A stretch of 64,000 nt of DNA from Deferribacteres bacterium. GTDB lineage: Bacteria > Zhuqueibacterota > Zhuqueibacteria > Zhuqueibacterales > Geothermadaptataceae. The notes under the pieces are model-generated. The model was not told where the DNA came from. It worked only from the letters and a program-made list of their open reading frames with translations, and did not search any database. Position numbers and translations under genes: made by a program. The first letter of the stretch is position 1. Each line of letters begins with the position of its first letter. Positions 54,067 through 62,446 of the stretch are shown here, piece by piece. The stretch lies in NCBI GenBank assembly GCA_020633655.1, contig JACKDF010000003.1, forward strand, positions 186,001-250,000, read 5' to 3'.

Positions 54067-56448
54067 TTATTGCCGTAATTCCGCATTGAAATTTTGATTT
54101 ACAGCAGCAATAATTTTATCCATTAATTGATTGATTTCAATTTCATTCAATGTTCTTTCCGGTGATTGAAATATAAGCGAGAAGGCAAGACTTTTTTTGT
54201 TGCTCGCGATTCGATCACCTTCATAGACATCAAAAAGTAGCAGATTTTTCAACAATTTGCCAGCAGTATTTTTAATCGTATCAGTGATTATCTGTGCGGA
54301 AATAGATTTATCTACGACCAAGGCAATATCACGATCGATTGCAGGAAAACGTGAAATTTCCTTATATATTCTATTTCCATTAAATATTGAAAAAAGAACT
54401 TCTAAATTCAGGTTGAACGCAAATACTGGCTGCTGAATATCATATCCATTTAATATCTCATTTGAAAGTAATCCCAAATGCCCGACACACTGTTTATTGT
54501 GCATGAGTGTGATGCCATATGAATACCATTTAGGGAATTTGGGTAAAAACTCTATAGTGGCAATCTTGAAATCTGCTAATAATTGCTGCACAATACCTTT
54601 AACATTATAGAATGAAAATTTCGATGGTGATGGATTATTCCATGATTTGGGTTGCAACTGACCGGTTAGCAGACCTTCCAATTGAAGTGTTTCATTTAAT
54701 TTAGTGCCATCTTTAAGAAACACGCTACCAACTTCAAAAAGGCGAACATCATTATTTTTGCGATTCAAATTATATGCAATACTAGCCAATAATGTTGAAG
54801 CAATTGTCGGCCGCAAAACAGCCATATCTTCACTCAAGGGATTAATAATGTGTGCAAGTTGGAAATTTTCCGGAACAAATGAAGTACATGATTTTTCCGA
54901 TGCCATGCTGATTGTAACGGACTCCATCAATCCAAAGGTAACCAGATTTTTTTTGACATTATCGATAAATTTCACATACTCATTCTTAGGATTAAGTACG
55001 CTTATTGAATTTTCCAGTTGGTCATTAATTTCATTATAGCCATACAATCGAGCGATTTCTTCGATAAGATCAATTTCACGGGTTAAATCAGGCCGAAATG
55101 TTGGTGGCACGACTTCCAAAGAATTTTTATTTTCCTTGATAGTACATTCCAGGTACTTCAAATATTTTACAACATCGTTGATTCCTATCTTTTCGCCAAT
55201 AATGCGGGTTAGCCTATCCATTCGAAGCTTAATGATGGAAGCAGTTATAACTTGTGGATATACATCAACAAAATCTGAGCTGACCGTTCCTCCGGCCAAT
55301 TCTAATATGAGTTGAATCGCCCGATCACTGACTTTGGCAGTTATGTTCGGATCGACCCCGCGTTCAAAGCGTTTCGACGCATCAGTGGATAAACCAAGGC
55401 GGCTTGATGTACGACGGATTGTCGTTGGTTCGAAATTAGCTACCTCCAGCAGAATATTTGTTGTATTTGACGTCACTTCTGAATCTAATCCTCCCATAAC
55501 ACCTGCTATAGCTACGGGTTTTTCACGGTCACAAATCAACAAATCTGATGCATCGAGTTCACGTTGTTGATCATCTAACGTTATAAATTTTTCTCCCTTT
55601 GATGCATTTCGTACAATAATTTCAGCGCCCGAAATTTTATTATAATCAAACGCATGCAACGGTTGCCCTGTTTCGAACATGACCAAATTTGTAATATCAA
55701 CAATATTCGAGATGCTACGCAAACCAAGATGCCCGAGTCTTTTTACAAGCCATTCAGGTGAATCACCCACGACTACGTCTTTAATTACGATACCTGAATA
55801 GCGTGCACATGATACAGGATTTTCTATTGAAATTTTGAGTCCGTGGACGATATTGGTATTTCCTTTGGGAGTGGATTCCAAAGGACTTTTCATTTTTTTG
55901 CCAACACTAATACTCAGCTCACGAGCAATACCAATTGCACTCATGCAATCAGAACGGTTTGGAGTTATGAATACATCAAAGATTGTATCTGATTCATCAA
56001 GCAATTCGTTGAAGGCTTTTCCAATTTCTGTATTATCATGCAATACCATAATACCATCAGCATTTTGCGAAAGTGAAAGCTCTTTCTCTGAGCAAATCAT
56101 GCCATATGATGTGATGCCTCGTAATTTTGCTTTCTTGATTTTAAAACCACCTGGGAGGGTTGTACCGATCGTAGCTACGGGAACCTTTTGGCCGCTAGCG
56201 ATATTAGGAGCGCCACAGATAATTTGTAACTGCTCAGAGCCAATATCGACAAGACACTTGCTTAAATGGTCGGAATCTTCAACATTTTCAGTTTCCATTA
56301 CATGGCCGACAACAACACCTTCAAGGTTAGGAACTGTTGGTATACGCTCTTCAACTTCCAACCCAAGCATTGTTAAATTATAATCGATTTGGTCATCCGT
56401 AAATTTGATGCCGGACAACTCGTTTATCCAGTTTCTTGTTACTTTCAC
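54067..56448 (-). CDS. pheT: Phenylalanyl-tRNA synthetase beta subunit
   Basis: The 793-residue protein has the expected PheT domains: EMAP-type tRNA-binding domain (about 40-150), B3/B4 editing region, B5 (about 400-470), the catalytic-like core and a C-terminal FDX-ACB domain (ISRFPAIDRDIALVVD, about 700-793). It forms the alpha2beta2 enzyme with PheS. It lies 11 nt after pheS in the ribosomal-protein operon. Confidence 0.97.
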   Translation of the reverse strand: MKVTRNWINELSGIKFTDDQIDYNLTMLGLEVEERIPTVPNLEGVVVGHVMETENVEDSDHLSKCLVDIGSEQLQIICGAPNIASGQKVPVATIGTTLPGGFKIKKAKLRGITSYGMICSEKELSLSQNADGIMVLHDNTEIGKAFNELLDESDTIFDVFITPNRSDCMSAIGIARELSISVGKKMKSPLESTPKGNTNIVHGLKISIENPVSCARYSGIVIKDVVVGDSPEWLVKRLGHLGLRSISNIVDITNLVMFETGQPLHAFDYNKISGAEIIVRNASKGEKFITLDDQQRELDASDLLICDREKPVAIAGVMGGLDSEVTSNTTNILLEVANFEPTTIRRTSSRLGLSTDASKRFERGVDPNITAKVSDRAIQLILELAGGTVSSDFVDVYPQVITASIIKLRMDRLTRIIGEKIGINDVVKYLKYLECTIKENKNSLEVVPPTFRPDLTREIDLIEEIARLYGYNEINDQLENSISVLNPKNEYVKFIDNVKKNLVTFGLMESVTISMASEKSCTSFVPENFQLAHIINPLSEDMAVLRPTIASTLLASIAYNLNRKNNDVRLFEVGSVFLKDGTKLNETLQLEGLLTGQLQPKSWNNPSPSKFSFYNVKGIVQQLLADFKIATIEFLPKFPKWYSYGITLMHNKQCVGHLGLLSNEILNGYDIQQPVFAFNLNLEVLFSIFNGNRIYKEISRFPAIDRDIALVVDKSISAQIITDTIKNTAGKLLKNLLLFDVYEGDRIASNKKSLAFSLIFQSPERTLNEIEINQLMDKIIAAVNQNFNAELRQ

Positions 56449-56459
56449 TATAATATTTT

Positions 56460-57458
56460 TTAAAATTGAGTAAGAAAACGAATATCATTATTGTAAAAAA
56501 CTCGAATATCAGCAATCTGATATTTTAACATGGCAATACGCTCAATCCCCATTCCAAATGCATACCCGCTATATAGTTCTGAGTCATAATTGACAGCATC
56601 AAACACCGCAGGATCGACCATTCCACAACCAAGAATTTCCAGCCAGTTTCCTGCTCCAGTGTTTTTGTTCTCCCACCAAATATCAACTTCAGCCGATGGT
56701 TCAGTAAAAGGAAAAAAGCTTGGTCGAAACCTTATTTTGGTTTCAGATCCAAACATGAATCGGGCAAAAGCTAATAAAATACCTTTTAATTCTGCAAAAG
56801 ACGTATTTTTATCCACGACGAGTCCTTCAACCTGGTGGAACATTGGGGAATGTGTTGCATCGGGTGTGTCTTTCCGAAAACAACGACCAGGAGCAAGCAT
56901 ACGAATCGGTGGTTGTTGCTTTTCCATCGTCCGTATTTGCACAGGAGAAGTGTGTGTTCTGAGTAATAATTCGTTATGCAGATAAAATGTATCTTGCATA
57001 TCCCTACTAGGATGATCAGGCGGAATATTTAAGGCTTCAAAATTATAAAAATCATTTTCTGCCTCCCGCCCTATTTCAATTGTAAAACCTAGACCAACAA
57101 AGAATTCCTTGATTTCATCAAGTATTTGCATTATTGGATGTATTTTCCCACGAAAAACATCCTGACCGGGAAGAGAGAGATCGATTTCAATTTTTTGCGT
57201 TTTAACCTTTAGGTCCTGTTTAATATGATCAAGCCGATCCTGAATTAAGTTTTTAAGTACATTTAATTTCTGTCCAAGGATCGGCTTTTGATCATTAGGT
57301 AGCTGCCCCATGTATTTAAACATATCAGTAAGAGCGCTTTTTCTACCTAAGTATTTAACACGCAAATTTTCTAATAATTTATTGTCATCTATATCTCTGC
57401 TATCGGTTTCGAATTTCGCTTGAATTTCATCCAGATCATTTAATATTTTGGATAACAC
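56460..57458 (-). CDS. pheS: Phenylalanyl-tRNA synthetase alpha subunit
   Basis: The 332-residue class II catalytic subunit has the N-terminal coiled coil, motif 2 (FRKDTPDATHSPMFHQ), and motif 3 (GMGIERIAMLKYQI). It activates phenylalanine and charges tRNA-Phe. Gene order rplT-pheS-pheT is widely conserved. Confidence 0.97.
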   Translation of the reverse strand: MLSKILNDLDEIQAKFETDSRDIDDNKLLENLRVKYLGRKSALTDMFKYMGQLPNDQKPILGQKLNVLKNLIQDRLDHIKQDLKVKTQKIEIDLSLPGQDVFRGKIHPIMQILDEIKEFFVGLGFTIEIGREAENDFYNFEALNIPPDHPSRDMQDTFYLHNELLLRTHTSPVQIRTMEKQQPPIRMLAPGRCFRKDTPDATHSPMFHQVEGLVVDKNTSFAELKGILLAFARFMFGSETKIRFRPSFFPFTEPSAEVDIWWENKNTGAGNWLEILGCGMVDPAVFDAVNYDSELYSGYAFGMGIERIAMLKYQIADIRVFYNNDIRFLTQF

Positions 57459-57475
57459 GCGAATACAATACCTTC

Positions 57476-57823
57476 TTAAGACTTTGCGACTTCAACTAAT
57501 TTATTAAAAGCTCCTTGATCTTTAACAGCAATTTCTGCGAGCATCTTTCTGTTTATTTCAATGTTATTCTTTTTAAGGCCATTCATAAATTTTGAATAAC
57601 TCAAACCAGCGAGACGAGTTGCTGCATTAATTCGTGTAATCCACAAACTTCTAATTTCACGTTTTTTTGTACGACGATCACGATACGCATAGATCATTGC
57701 GTGATCTACAGCCTCTTTAGCTGAACGGAGTGCACTTTTTCGCTTTCCGAAAAAGCCCTTCGCTTGCTTAAGCACTTTATTGCGTCGATGTTTTGACGGT
57801 ACAGAATTTGTACTTCTTGGCAT
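57476..57823 (-). CDS. rplT: 50S ribosomal protein L20
   Basis: The 115-residue basic protein has the L20 pattern (KHRRNKVLKQAKGFFGKRKS; SLWITRINAATRLAGLSYSKF). It binds 23S rRNA early in assembly. L20 represses its own operon in several bacteria, through a site in the upstream mRNA; no such site was searched in detail here. Confidence 0.98.
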   Translation of the reverse strand: MPRSTNSVPSKHRRNKVLKQAKGFFGKRKSALRSAKEAVDHAMIYAYRDRRTKKREIRSLWITRINAATRLAGLSYSKFMNGLKKNNIEINRKMLAEIAVKDQGAFNKLVEVAKS

Positions 57824-57839
57824 TATTGCTCCCGTTTAT

Positions 57840-58040
57840 TTATAGTGATGGTATAATCATTTTTTTCATACGCTTGTAGTCACCATCACTGATCATGGTG
57901 CTTTGGCGTAAATTGCGTTTTCTTTTTGTCGATTTTTTCGTCAAAATATGACTTTTGTTTGCTTTGTTTCTTTTTATCAATCCGGATGCCGTTATGCGAA
58001 ATCTTTTAACAGCTCCACGATTACTTTTCATTTTTGGCAT
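57840..58040 (-). CDS. rpmI: 50S ribosomal protein L35
   Basis: The 66-residue, very basic protein has the L35 pattern (MPKMKSNRGAVKRFRITASG; KKSTKRKRNLR). It lies between infC and rplT in the classical order. Confidence 0.97.
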   Translation of the reverse strand: MPKMKSNRGAVKRFRITASGLIKRNKANKSHILTKKSTKRKRNLRQSTMISDGDYKRMKKMIIPSL

Positions 58041-58055
58041 TCAATCACTCCATTT

Positions 58056-58571
58056 TTATTTTTTTAATAAATACATAGTCATGAATCGTCCCTCCATCGT
58101 AGGCTCTACTGCTACTTTAGCTATATCAGAAAGGTCTTCAATCATTCTATCGAGGACTTCACGACCAAATTCTTTGTGCATCATTTCACGGCCGCGAAAC
58201 ATAACTGTTACCTTTACTTTGGCACCTGCATCGATGAATTTTCGAGCATTTTTTGTTTTAAAGTCATAATCATGTGCTTCAATTTTGGGACGCAGTCGAA
58301 TTTCTTTTACGTTAATAATGGTTTGCTTTTTCTTCGCCTGCTTTTCTTTTTTACTCAACTCATACTTAAATTTCCCAAAATCCATAATTCTGCAGACAGG
58401 TGGATTAGCATTGGGAGCCACCTCAACGACGTCTAAACCAACTTCCTGTGCCATAATAATGGCTTTTTTCGTAGGCACAATTCCTACTTGTTCGCCTTTT
58501 TCGTCTATCAGTCGAATACTTTCTGCACGAATACTGTTATTGTAGCGTGTCTCGGGTTTTTTCTTACTAAT
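58056..58571 (-). CDS. infC: Translation initiation factor IF-3, ATT start codon
   Basis: The frame upstream of the first ATG (58,478) clearly encodes the IF-3 N-terminal domain (KPETRYNNSIRAESIRLIDE), so the true start is further up. The only suitable codon is ATT at 58,571-58,569, 6 nt after a GGGAG ribosome-binding site; no ATG, GTG or TTG is available. The product has 171 residues, normal for IF-3, with conserved GLDVVEVAPNANPPVCRIMD and the C-terminal RGREMMHKEFG. An ATT start is the basis of IF-3 autoregulation in E. coli. Confidence 0.93.
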   Translation of the reverse strand: MSKKKPETRYNNSIRAESIRLIDEKGEQVGIVPTKKAIIMAQEVGLDVVEVAPNANPPVCRIMDFGKFKYELSKKEKQAKKKQTIINVKEIRLRPKIEAHDYDFKTKNARKFIDAGAKVKVTVMFRGREMMHKEFGREVLDRMIEDLSDIAKVAVEPTMEGRFMTMYLLKK

Positions 58572-58606
58572 TTTAGACTCCCAAATTAATTATGTGCAAC
58601 CTTAAA

Positions 58607-60517
58607 CTAAACTTTTTGCTGAATTTCTGAATTCATCCTATTCAGAAGATCATCTAATTCCATTTGCCCCAAATCACCATCAGAATGTGTTCGCACGGAA
58701 ATTTTATTATTTTCCAGCTCTTTTTTCCCAAGGATGATCATATATGGAATTTTGCCAAGCTCAGCTTCTCTGATTTTATAGCCAATTTTTTCATTTCTTG
58801 AATCAAAATCAATATTATAGCCTGCCGATTTTAATTGCAGGTACATCTGGGTCGAATAGTCCAGCTGTTCATCGGATAATGGGAGCACTACCGCCTGGAT
58901 TGGTGCTAACCAGAGTGGCAATCGTCCACCATGGTGTTCCACTAGTTGCGCAATAAATCGTTCGATTGAACCGAAAATTGCCCTGTGAATCATAACAGGT
59001 CTATGCTTGTCCCCATCACTTCCTATATATTGAAGTTCAAATTTTTCGGGCATTGAGAAATCCAATTGGATTGTTCCTAACTGCCAGGAACGCTTCAGAC
59101 TATCGCGTACATGAAAATCTATTTTCGGACCATAAAATGCACCGTCACCAGGATTTAATTTATAGTCTATACGAGCATTTGACAATGCATCTTGCAATGC
59201 ATTTTCGGCCTGCCTCCAGATTTCATCAGAACCTATTGATTTTTCAGGGCGTGTCGACAACTCAATATGATAGTCACTAAATTGAAAATCACGGTATACT
59301 TCTTGTACAAAATCAATACAGGCTTTCACTTCCTCTTGTATTTGCTCAGGCGTACAAAATATATGAGCATCATCTTGTGTAAATTGCCGAACACGAAAAA
59401 GTCCATTCAAAACACCAGATCGTTCATGTCTATGCACATTACCGAATTCAGCAAGACGCAAGGGTAAATCTCTATAGCTGTGTAATGTACTATTGTATAT
59501 CAAGCATGAACCAGGACAATTCATGGGTTTAATAGCGTAACTATCTTCATCTATTTCGACGAAGTACATATTTTCTTTATAATTATCCCAATGTCCGCTT
59601 TTTTTCCAAAGTGTATCATTTAGAATTATTGGTGTTTTTACTTCACCATAACCATACTGATTGAGTTTTTCGACTAAATAGTTTTCAATTGTCCGGTACA
59701 AACGCATACCTTTTGGATGCCAAAAAACAAATCCAGGTCCCTCCCGATGAAAACTGTACAAATCGAGCTCTTTACCAAGTTTTTTATGATCTCTTTTTTT
59801 TGCTTCTTCAAGATAGTAAAGATATTCGTCAAGCATGCTTTTTTTCGGAAATGAAATACCATAAATGCGTTGTAACATTTTATTTTTTTCATCTCCACGC
59901 CAGTAAGCACCTGCGATGCTTAATAGCTTAAAGGCCTTTACCATACTACTTGATGGAATGTGGGGCCCCCTGCAAAGGTCAGTAAAATCACCTTCTTGAT
60001 AAATAGATGGATGTTCTTCATCCATATCAGCCAACAACTCAATTTTGTATTTGTCAACCTGATTTTCAGTAAAAAAGTCAATGGCTTCCTTTTTTGTTAA
60101 TTCTTCACGGGAAAAAGAAGAATCACCCTTAATGATTTCCAGCATTGTTTCTTCAATACGCTGTAAATCATCCTGGTTTAATTTTGTATCAATATCGATG
60201 TCGTAGTAGAATCCATTTTCGATTGCAGGTCCAACTCCAAACTGTGCTTCTGGGTATAGTTTTTTTATAGCATGGGCCATAATGTGAGCTGTGCTGTGCC
60301 AGAGAACATGCATACCATCATCAGTATCCACAGTCAGAATTTCCAGATTCCCATCACTATTTAAGGGTGTATCGAGGTCAATTGACTTTTCGTTGAATTT
60401 GGCCGCGACTGACTTCTTTAATAATCCGGAACTTATCTTTTTGGCAATTTCACTTGAGGAGATACCAGCCGGGAAGGAATGAGTCGTACCATCAGGGAAG
60501 GTTAAATTTATATTCAC
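58607..60517 (-). CDS. thrS: Threonyl-tRNA synthetase
   Basis: The 636-residue class II synthetase has an N-terminal TGS domain (LTFPDGTTHSFPAG), the editing domain (HSTAHIMAHAIKKLYPEA), catalytic motifs including HRHERSGVLNGLFRVRQF, and an anticodon-binding C-terminus (VVLPLSDEQLDYS). It charges tRNA-Thr. It lies 35 nt upstream of infC and is the first gene of the minus-strand operon, with tRNA-Val upstream. Confidence 0.98.
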   Translation of the reverse strand: MNINLTFPDGTTHSFPAGISSSEIAKKISSGLLKKSVAAKFNEKSIDLDTPLNSDGNLEILTVDTDDGMHVLWHSTAHIMAHAIKKLYPEAQFGVGPAIENGFYYDIDIDTKLNQDDLQRIEETMLEIIKGDSSFSREELTKKEAIDFFTENQVDKYKIELLADMDEEHPSIYQEGDFTDLCRGPHIPSSSMVKAFKLLSIAGAYWRGDEKNKMLQRIYGISFPKKSMLDEYLYYLEEAKKRDHKKLGKELDLYSFHREGPGFVFWHPKGMRLYRTIENYLVEKLNQYGYGEVKTPIILNDTLWKKSGHWDNYKENMYFVEIDEDSYAIKPMNCPGSCLIYNSTLHSYRDLPLRLAEFGNVHRHERSGVLNGLFRVRQFTQDDAHIFCTPEQIQEEVKACIDFVQEVYRDFQFSDYHIELSTRPEKSIGSDEIWRQAENALQDALSNARIDYKLNPGDGAFYGPKIDFHVRDSLKRSWQLGTIQLDFSMPEKFELQYIGSDGDKHRPVMIHRAIFGSIERFIAQLVEHHGGRLPLWLAPIQAVVLPLSDEQLDYSTQMYLQLKSAGYNIDFDSRNEKIGYKIREAELGKIPYMIILGKKELENNKISVRTHSDGDLGQMELDDLLNRMNSEIQQKV

Positions 60518-60561
60518 GTGCTAAAAGTTGCTTAAATTATTGATTATAAAAATTGAATTTG

Positions 60562-60635
60562 TGGGCGGTACTGGATTTGAACCAGCGACCTCTTGCATGT
60601 CAAGCAAGCACTCTAACCAACTGAGCTAACCGCCC
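60562..60635 (-). tRNA. tRNA-Val(GAC)
   Basis: Minus-strand cloverleaf: acceptor GGGCGGT/ACCGCCC, anticodon stem CTTGC/GCAAG with loop TTGACAT (anticodon GAC), T-arm with GGTTCAAATCC, discriminator A. It is upstream of thrS on the same strand. Confidence 0.95.
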
Positions 60636-61011
60636 CAGCATTAACTTTACAGGATAACGCAAGATCAATAAATATAGTATCTGACATAAAGAAAGTCAAG
60701 ATTTTTTTGATAGTTAGCAATCTTTACGACTGGAATGAAAACCCTCATACGAAAGAACTTAAATATATTTATTCACTTCTAATTTACGGTAATTGTGCTT
60801 TCAATTACTAATTTGTAGTCTGCATAAAAAAATCCAATTACGATATTGTGAGAAATTAAAAGGAAAACCAGTACTATTTTCAAAAATATACAATTTAGAG
60901 CACTAAATGTTACGATTTGTGTAAAAACAAGGCACTTGTTGGGGATATAGGCCCATGGCATATAATTTGTATAAATTCAAAAAACAATAATATAAAACTG
61001 CATCAGGGATA
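60636..61011. other. About 375 nt AT-rich intergenic region
   Basis: No gene or RNA is recognised. It must carry the divergent promoters of tRNA-Val/thrS and of the secreted protein gene. Confidence 0.4.
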
Positions 61012-61617
61012 TTGAAAATCAAGGATTTGTTTAAAATGGGCATTTTTATTAGTTATTCGCTTTTCTGCACATTTCTAAAAAGAAGTTTTTTTTATGTCAT
61101 AGTATTTCCTGTACTTGGATTTACACAAACTAAAATTGAGACAATTCAGCTGTCAGGCACTATTGAAAATATCAATTCAAATATTCTAACCATAGATGGT
61201 GAAAAATTTTTTATACGACCAAATTCTAAAATTTATAGCCAGGCATTTCCAAAGGCGTCGATAAATCACGTGCATCAAGGTGTGATGGTGGACGCTTCCT
61301 ATTATAATTTAGGTCAAATACATGTGATTCAAAAACTCAAAGTTCTTGATATGGTAGGTTCAGGTAATTACCAAACTTTCATGGGTAAAATCACAAAAAT
61401 CAAACCAAATGAAGTTTACATTGGCACGCAAAATTTTGTAATAGACGACTTTACAATAAAAATTGGACTTAAACTGCAAAAGTCCAATGTTAATTTTTGG
61501 AGAGGTAGTTATGTTACGGTCACAGCTCTACAAAACAATGCAGGGCAATGGATTGCAGAAATAATAAGGGAGGGAATAACGCCGGACCCAGCATTAACTG
61601 GGAGCTTTACAGAATAA
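61012..61617 (+). CDS. Secreted beta-rich protein (DUF5666-like)
   Basis: The start is TTG 61,012 (201 residues) or ATG 61,036; the SD signals do not decide. The hydrophobic N-terminus (FFYVIVFPVLGFTQ) looks like a signal peptide. Two beta-barrel-like repeats follow (LSGTIENINSNILTIDGEKF; MGKITKIKPNEVYIGTQNF), each resembling the small OB-like unit of DUF5666. The function is unknown; it would be periplasmic or secreted. Confidence 0.6.
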   Translation: MKIKDLFKMGIFISYSLFCTFLKRSFFYVIVFPVLGFTQTKIETIQLSGTIENINSNILTIDGEKFFIRPNSKIYSQAFPKASINHVHQGVMVDASYYNLGQIHVIQKLKVLDMVGSGNYQTFMGKITKIKPNEVYIGTQNFVIDDFTIKIGLKLQKSNVNFWRGSYVTVTALQNNAGQWIAEIIREGITPDPALTGSFTE

Positions 61618-61645
61618 CTAAAATCATTTAAAAAGGTGGATGTTT

Positions 61646-61819
61646 ATGGATGAACAACTGAATATTTCTATTGAACCGTATGTTTGCTCACAAATCCTGG
61701 ACAATAACTATGATTTGTTTGCAACAAATGTATGGGAGGACACACAACTAATTGGCTTTATTTCACTCTATTTACCTGAGGTTGTACAACTTCATTACAA
61801 AGATGAACAATTGGAATAA
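61646..61819 (+). CDS. 57-residue acidic hypothetical protein
   Basis: The frame starts at ATG 61,646 with AAAAGGTGG just upstream and ends at 61,819. It is acidic and has no membrane helix or known motif (VWEDTQLIGFISLYLPE). It lies 28 nt after the secreted-protein gene on the same strand, so is probably cotranscribed. Confidence 0.5.
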   Translation: MDEQLNISIEPYVCSQILDNNYDLFATNVWEDTQLIGFISLYLPEVVQLHYKDEQLE

Positions 61820-61838
61820 AGAGCTTCATTGCGCTTCT

Positions 61839-62444
61839 TCAACCGGGGATAGAACGCACAAAGCTGTTGAGCAGAAGTTCAAGGCTAATCCAAAAGGATA
61901 AAATCACACCAATAGCTACAACAACAATGCTAATTGCCTTATTACCAGACTCATCGACAATCTCAATCACCCCCTGATAAAACAAATAAATTGCGTACGC
62001 TGCACCAAATATCACAAGCTGGCTAAAACCTGGGAATAAAAAAAGCATACCACTCAGGCACAAGGGAGTAGAACTAAATGCAGCCAATTTAAAGCTGTTA
62101 TTTAATGAAATTACAAAACCAAGTCTTTCGATGCTTTTTTTTAATATGTAGGCGAAGAAATAGACAAATATGACTACCAGAAAATACGTCAGTAGAAGCT
62201 CATTTACTCCTTGCTTGAACGGTACATGGACGACTGCATTTGTATATGGCAATGAATACCCAACAAGGCTAAAACCAACAAATTTGCCAATCACTGGAAT
62301 TATTAATATTGGAAGGAAGTAATTTCGATAAACATCAACAATACTTTCATTATTTTTACTTAATGTGCGCCACGTAACCTGAGTATTTGTTAATATTCCT
62401 CCAGCAGTATCAATTATATATCTTAAATCCATAGCCGTTTCCAT
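61839..62444 (-). CDS. Yip1-domain-like membrane protein
   Basis: The 201-residue protein has about five membrane helices in the Yip1 pattern: a cytoplasmic N-terminus (TWRTLSKNNESI), the first helix near residue 40, a long loop, then four helices up to residue 195. Bacterial Yip1 proteins are of unknown function. It lies 2 nt after dnaE on the same strand. Confidence 0.65.
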   Translation of the reverse strand: METAMDLRYIIDTAGGILTNTQVTWRTLSKNNESIVDVYRNYFLPILIIPVIGKFVGFSLVGYSLPYTNAVVHVPFKQGVNELLLTYFLVVIFVYFFAYILKKSIERLGFVISLNNSFKLAAFSSTPLCLSGMLFLFPGFSQLVIFGAAYAIYLFYQGVIEIVDESGNKAISIVVVAIGVILSFWISLELLLNSFVRSIPG

Positions 62445-62446
62445 TG

